Part shown: positions 60,931 through 64,000 of the stretch, one piece after another
Layout of the letters: every line of letters begins with the position of its first letter
Position numbering within the stretch: position 1 is the first letter of the stretch
NCBI RefSeq assembly: GCF_022808815.1
Contig: NZ_JAKZLC010000001.1
Span: 310,001 to 374,000, forward strand
Direction of reading: 5' to 3'
Length of the DNA stretch: 64,000 nucleotides
From: Geothrix paludis
Lineage (GTDB): Bacteria; Acidobacteriota; Holophagae; Holophagales; Holophagaceae
Position numbers and translations under genes: made by a program
Notes under the pieces: generated by a model
Database searches by the model: none
What the model saw: the letters and a program-made list of their open reading frames with translations, nothing else
Told to the model about the DNA's origin: nothing

Positions 60931-61815
60931 ATGCGCCGCGCACTGGTCCTCGCCACCTTTTGCTTCATGCTGGGCGCGGCTCCACCGCCGGAGGCCTACC
61001 TCAAGACGGTGGATGCCTGGCATGCGGAACGCACGGCCCGGCTGGCGGCGGAGGACGGCTGGCTGACCCTGGTGGGCCTCGACTGGCTCAAGCCGGGCGA
61101 GAACACCCTGGGCACGGCGCCGGGATCGACGGTGCTGCTGCCGGAGGGGACCGCCCCCGCCCAGGCGGGCACGTTCGTGCTGGAAGGCGGCCAGGTCCGG
61201 ATCCGCCTCATGGCGGACAGTGGGATCCTCGTCAACGGGCAGGTCGTGGCTGAAGCCACGCTGAAGGCGGACGTGGACGGCAAGCCGGACCTGCTGCGGG
61301 CTGGGCGCATCACCTTCTACGTCATCCGCCGGGGGGACCGGTTCGGGATCCGGATGAAGGACCCGGAGGCGCCCGCACGCAAGGCCTTCCACGGCGTGGC
61401 GCGCTTCTCGGTCGACGCCGCCTGGCGCATCGAGGCGGACTTCCTGCCCTACGCGACGCCGCAGACGCGGGCCATCCCCACGGTGCTGGGCACCTCCGAA
61501 CCCATGACGGCGCCAGGCCTGCTACGTTTCAAGGTCAAGGGCCGGACCTACACCCTGGAGCCCGTCATCGAGGACCCGGCCCATCCCGAGCTGTTCATCA
61601 TCTTCCGGGATACCACCAGCGGGAAGGCGACCTACCCGGCAGGGCGCTTCCTGACCGCCGCCATGCCGAAGGACGGGAAGGTGGTGCTGGATTTCAACCG
61701 GGCCTACAACCCGCCCTGCGCCTTCTCCCACTTCGCCACCTGCCCGTTGCCGCCGAAGCGGAACGAGCTCCGCCTGGCGGTCCGGGCCGGTGAGAAGGAC
61801 TACGGCAGCCACTGA
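60931..61815 (+). CDS. Exported DUF1684-family protein
   Basis: 294 residues. The signal peptide is MRRALVLATFCFMLGAAPPPEA. The DUF1684 pattern is clear: DGWLTLVGLDWLKPGENTLG, then TYPAGRFL, VVLDFNRAYNPPCAFSHFATCPLPP and LAVRAGEKDY. The family's function is unknown. An upstream strand with FHA-like character (GSTVLLPEGTAP, SGILVNGQ) fills the middle. ATG 60931 lies 60 bases from the divergent DUF1028 gene. Confidence 0.87.
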   Translation: MRRALVLATFCFMLGAAPPPEAYLKTVDAWHAERTARLAAEDGWLTLVGLDWLKPGENTLGTAPGSTVLLPEGTAPAQAGTFVLEGGQVRIRLMADSGILVNGQVVAEATLKADVDGKPDLLRAGRITFYVIRRGDRFGIRMKDPEAPARKAFHGVARFSVDAAWRIEADFLPYATPQTRAIPTVLGTSEPMTAPGLLRFKVKGRTYTLEPVIEDPAHPELFIIFRDTTSGKATYPAGRFLTAAMPKDGKVVLDFNRAYNPPCAFSHFATCPLPPKRNELRLAVRAGEKDYGSH

Positions 61816-61917
61816 AGGATTAGGGAACGCCCCGGCACGGAATCCCGGCCACCGGTGAGCCTGGTTCTGTCTCCACGATAGATCGTAGGTTGGGCGTGAA
61901 ATAGGAAAATAGATGCA

Positions 61918-61945
61918 TTGATTGTTTTGGTGTGCGTGTTATCTT
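61918..61945 (+). promoter_or_regulatory. Sigma-70-like promoter for the small gene at 61979
   Basis: TTGATT, a 16-bp spacer and TATCTT lie in an AT-rich stretch, 34 bases before the ATG at 61979. Ribosome site and promoter both fit a separately expressed small gene. Confidence 0.48.
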
Positions 61946-61978
61946 CTGTTCAAACAGCCCAAAAAATCCGGAGGAACC

Positions 61979-62182
61979 ATGCCGCCCGGAAACACGCACG
62001 CCAAAGCACCCGCCAAGGTGGTCGAGAAGGTGACCGTCGAGGCCTGCATCGCCATCGCCCAGCGGGTCCAGCAGGCCCGCCTCGTCTCCGGCGATGAGGC
62101 CGGATCGGATGCCGCAGCCCTCATCGCCGAGGCCATGCGCCGCGAACTCCTGAAGGGGCAGCAGGAAGGCGCGGTCGTCTAG
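61979..62182 (+). CDS. Small protein of unknown function
   Basis: 67 residues, not of a family I know. It is basic at the start (NTHAKAPAKVVEKVTVE), with an amphipathic helical centre (ACIAIAQRVQQARL) and end. CGGAGG lies 6 bases before ATG 61979, and a promoter-like sequence lies upstream. These two signals support expression despite the short length. Confidence 0.6.
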   Translation: MPPGNTHAKAPAKVVEKVTVEACIAIAQRVQQARLVSGDEAGSDAAALIAEAMRRELLKGQQEGAVV

Positions 62183-62223
62183 CTCCCGTAGGCTCCCGGC
62201 GCCCCGTCCACGCCGAGGCTGGC

Positions 62224-62655
62224 TCAGACTCTGTATTCGTCAGCCCGCCAGGTCTGGATCCGCTTCTTGATGGCCTCGCCGTCGAGGTTCTCCTGGAGGG
62301 CTTCCCGCACGCGATCGGCCACTTCCGCGTCAGACGCGAAGCGGATGCCCACGAGCTGCCTGACGCTCAGCTCGGGAATGCGGGCCTTCAGGTCCTCGGG
62401 CAGGAGGCGGGCGAGGCGCAGCTGTTCCTCCAGGCGGATGAGGCGGTCCTGCACCCGGATGGCGTAGACGCGGGCTTTCAGGGCGAGGAGCGTTACGGCC
62501 AGGGCCAGGAGGGCGATCCAGAAGGTGGCCAGGGCCGGACGCCGGACGAAGGTGGTGATGGTGGCGACCACCGTCACCAGGAAGAAGGGGAGCAGAACGA
62601 AGTGGTACAGCGGATCGAAGCGGCGGTGGGTCGCGTAGGTCTGAGGCGCGGACAT
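62224..62655 (-). CDS. DUF6526-family membrane protein
   Basis: 143 residues. Two transmembrane helices (residues 17-37 and 45-62) are followed by a soluble part with QDRLIRLEEQLRL, QLVGIRFASDAEVADRV and IKKRIQTWRADEYRV, the DUF6526 pattern. Function unknown. The gene lies 24 bases after arfB on the same strand and converges with the small gene. Confidence 0.8.
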   Translation of the reverse strand: MSAPQTYATHRRFDPLYHFVLLPFFLVTVVATITTFVRRPALATFWIALLALAVTLLALKARVYAIRVQDRLIRLEEQLRLARLLPEDLKARIPELSVRQLVGIRFASDAEVADRVREALQENLDGEAIKKRIQTWRADEYRV

Positions 62656-62679
62656 GTCATCTCCCGGAAGGCTTCCAGG

Positions 62680-63105
62680 TTACTCCAGAGGTCCGCTCCG
62701 CCGCCGCTTGAGCGCCGAGGCCCGCTTCTTGGTCTCGAGACGGCGCTCCTTCGAGGCGCGAGTGGGTCGCGTGGCATGGCGGGCCACGGGCCGCACCAGG
62801 GCGGCACGGACGGCCGCGGCGGCCTTCTCCCGGGCGTCCTCCAGGTTCTTGAGCTGGTCGCGGGTGCGGTCGCTGACGACGATCCAGAGGCCCTCGGCGT
62901 CCAGGCGGTTCCGCTGGGCCAGGCGCAGGCGGAGCAACGCATCCTCGGGCAGGCCCTCGATGGCGCCGAGGTCGATGCGCAGCTCTACCTTGGAAGAGAC
63001 CTTGTTCACGTTCTGCCCGCCGGCACCCCCGGCCCGCACCGCCTTGAAGCGGATGGCGTCGCCGGGGATGCGGACGGTGGCGGTGACGGGGATGGGATCG
63101 GCCAT
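62680..63105 (-). CDS. arfB: Alternative ribosome-rescue factor B (peptidyl-tRNA hydrolase)
   Basis: 141 residues, the length of YaeJ/ArfB. The catalytic GGQ lies in RAGGAGGQNVNKVSSKVELRID (in part), with the basic C-terminal tail (KERRLETKKRASALKRRR) that enters the empty mRNA channel. It frees peptides from stalled ribosomes without a stop codon. Class I release factors are longer and carry a codon-recognition domain, which is absent here. Confidence 0.92.
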   Translation of the reverse strand: MADPIPVTATVRIPGDAIRFKAVRAGGAGGQNVNKVSSKVELRIDLGAIEGLPEDALLRLRLAQRNRLDAEGLWIVVSDRTRDQLKNLEDAREKAAAAVRAALVRPVARHATRPTRASKERRLETKKRASALKRRRSGPLE

Positions 63106-63126
63106 GAGGCGATCCTACCGCCCCTT

Positions 63127-64000
63127 TCAGCGCATGGCTTCCATGGGGCTGAGCCGCATGGCGCGGAAGGCGGGGTAGAGGCCGAACACCAGCGCCAGCG
63201 CCAGGGCCACGATCCAGGCGGTGATGAGGCCGACGGGATTCACCACCAGGCCGTAGGGGAAGCTGGCGGAGAGGGCCTGGCACAGCAGGCCGCCGGACAC
63301 CGTGCCCAGCAGGGCGCCGATGGCCGCCAGCACCACGGCCTCCAGCAGGAACTGGATGAAGATCTCGTGGTCCGAGGCACCCAGGGCTTTGCGCAGGCCG
63401 ATCTCGAAGCGGCGGTCGCTGAAGCTGATGAGCATGACGGACAGCACGCCCACGCCGCCCACCAGCAGCACGGTTCCCGCCAGGCTCAGCAGCACCACCG
63501 TCCAGCCGTGCATCTGCTCCAGGAAGTTCTGGTAGGCCTTGGCCGCCTCGGCGTCCAGGTCCACGATCTCGGCGTCCTCGATGCCGTGGTGGGCCTGGCG
63601 GACGCGGCTGAGGAGCATGGCCGACACCTCGCCCGCATCCTCGGCCCGGCGCAGCTTCACGGTGACCTGGGCCAGCTTGTGGGCAGGGTCCATGCGGTCC
63701 GTGTAGGCTTCCAGCGGGATGAGGATGCCGTTGGCGTCCGTGTAGTTCTCATCGTTGAAGATCTGGCCCGGCGCCTGGACGCCCACGATGCGGAAGGGCA
63801 CGCCCTCCACCACGAGATCGCGGCCCACGGGATCGGCGCCGCTGAAGAGCTTGGAGGCCAGGGTGGCGCCCACCACGGCCACCGTGGAGCGCCGTCGCTG
63901 ATCGTCCTCTGTGAGGTTGCGGCCCAGGCCGATGGGCCGGTTCATCCAGACCGCGTAGTCGGGGGTGACGCCCGTGACGAAGATGCGCTCGGTGTCCCCG
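63127..64000 (-). CDS. ABC transporter permease, MacB/FtsX type (partial)
   Basis: The C-terminal 290 residues of a MacB-like permease; the gene continues beyond the right edge. The periplasmic part has TPDYAVWMNRPIGLGRNL, VAVVGATLASKLF and FRIVGVQAPGQIF. Three transmembrane helices follow, with SVMLISFSDRRFEIGLRKALGAS (in part), typical of FtsX family. An ATG at 63945 lies inside the domain and is not the start. MacB-type proteins drive export or lipoprotein-related work with an ABC ATPase, which is not in the window. Confidence 0.88.
   Translation of the reverse strand, partial: GDTERIFVTGVTPDYAVWMNRPIGLGRNLTEDDQRRRSTVAVVGATLASKLFSGADPVGRDLVVEGVPFRIVGVQAPGQIFNDENYTDANGILIPLEAYTDRMDPAHKLAQVTVKLRRAEDAGEVSAMLLSRVRQAHHGIEDAEIVDLDAEAAKAYQNFLEQMHGWTVVLLSLAGTVLLVGGVGVLSVMLISFSDRRFEIGLRKALGASDHEIFIQFLLEAVVLAAIGALLGTVSGGLLCQALSASFPYGLVVNPVGLITAWIVALALALVFGLYPAFRAMRLSPMEAMR

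Noticed and set aside
63127-63945. Treating ATG at 63945 as the start of a complete permease gene
   Set aside because: The reading frame stays open to the window edge with MacB periplasmic-domain sequence before it, so the gene is truncated by the window.
1-64000. tRNA, rRNA, CRISPR or insertion sequences
   Set aside because: I read the intergenic regions and saw no cloverleaf, direct-repeat array, transposase or rRNA signature.

Overview
The window is a 64-kb stretch of a GC-rich bacterial chromosome, densely packed with ordinary chromosomal genes on both strands. Both end genes are cut by the window: an Rrf2-type regulator on the left and a MacB/FtsX-type permease on the right. Gene content suggests an Acidobacteriota member, probably class Holophagae (Geothrix/Holophaga-like). 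The signs are a Ser/Thr kinase fused to a TolB-like propeller, a DUF4388 protein, outer-membrane barrel and OmpA proteins with SRPAP-type lipoproteins (a Gram-negative envelope), the futalosine menaquinone enzyme MqnE, C5-pathway haem synthesis with oxygen-independent HemN, and degenerate intergenic inverted repeats. This assignment is inference; no rRNA or other taxonomic marker was used.

Layout. 1-5.5 kb: Rrf2 regulator, thioredoxin-like protein, peptide-type solute-binding protein, a WYL-domain protein with histone-H1-like tails, an EamA transporter and XerD. 5.5-9.8 kb: acpP, fabF, uvrB and a small membrane protein. 9.8-16.9 kb: Ser/Thr kinase with propeller, M64 peptidase, YhbY, an FHA/GAF multidomain signalling protein and 5-formyl-THF cyclo-ligase. 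16.9-24.5 kb: a two-HKD phospholipase-D protein, then a leftward gene run of cyclophilin-HEAT protein, outer-membrane barrel, CoA-transferase subunit B, lipoprotein, pyrD and mqnE. 24.6-29.1 kb: a glycan block (methyltransferase, gmd, rmd-like reductase, GT4 glycosyltransferase). 29.1-37.8 kb: aroC followed by hemA-hemC-hemD-hemB-hemL-hemE-hemN, most joined by ATGA or short overlaps. 37.9-44.4 kb: a phosphatase-like exported protein, acyl-CoA synthetase, XerC, an FAH-family hydrolase, a DUF4388 protein, pdxJ and a LigB-type dioxygenase.

44.4-50.3 kb: a complete leftward efflux operon (TetR, HlyD lipoprotein, two ABC ATPases, two ABC-2 permeases) with the same order as E. coli cecR-ybhG-ybhF-ybhS-ybhR, but with YbhF divided into two genes and a perfect palindromic operator in front of tetR. 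50.4-56.4 kb: rpoZ and divergent coaBC, a lipoprotein, a biotin-carboxylase/biotin-carrier pair, an OmpA-family protein and MscL with a zinc ribbon. 56.5-64 kb: ileS-lspA, a DUF1028 protein, DUF1684 protein, small ORF, DUF6526 protein, arfB and the partial permease.

The genes that work together most clearly are the haem block (glutamyl-tRNA to coproporphyrinogen III conversion), the efflux operon, the GDP-rhamnose-type sugar block, and pyrD with mqnE (a quinone-dependent oxidase beside a menaquinone-synthesis gene). I saw no transposase, prophage, CRISPR array, rRNA or tRNA gene. The least explained items are three intergenic inverted repeats of common architecture but unrelated sequence, the domain-shuffled FHA/GAF protein, the WYL protein without a helix-turn-helix, and a divergent glutamyl-tRNA reductase.
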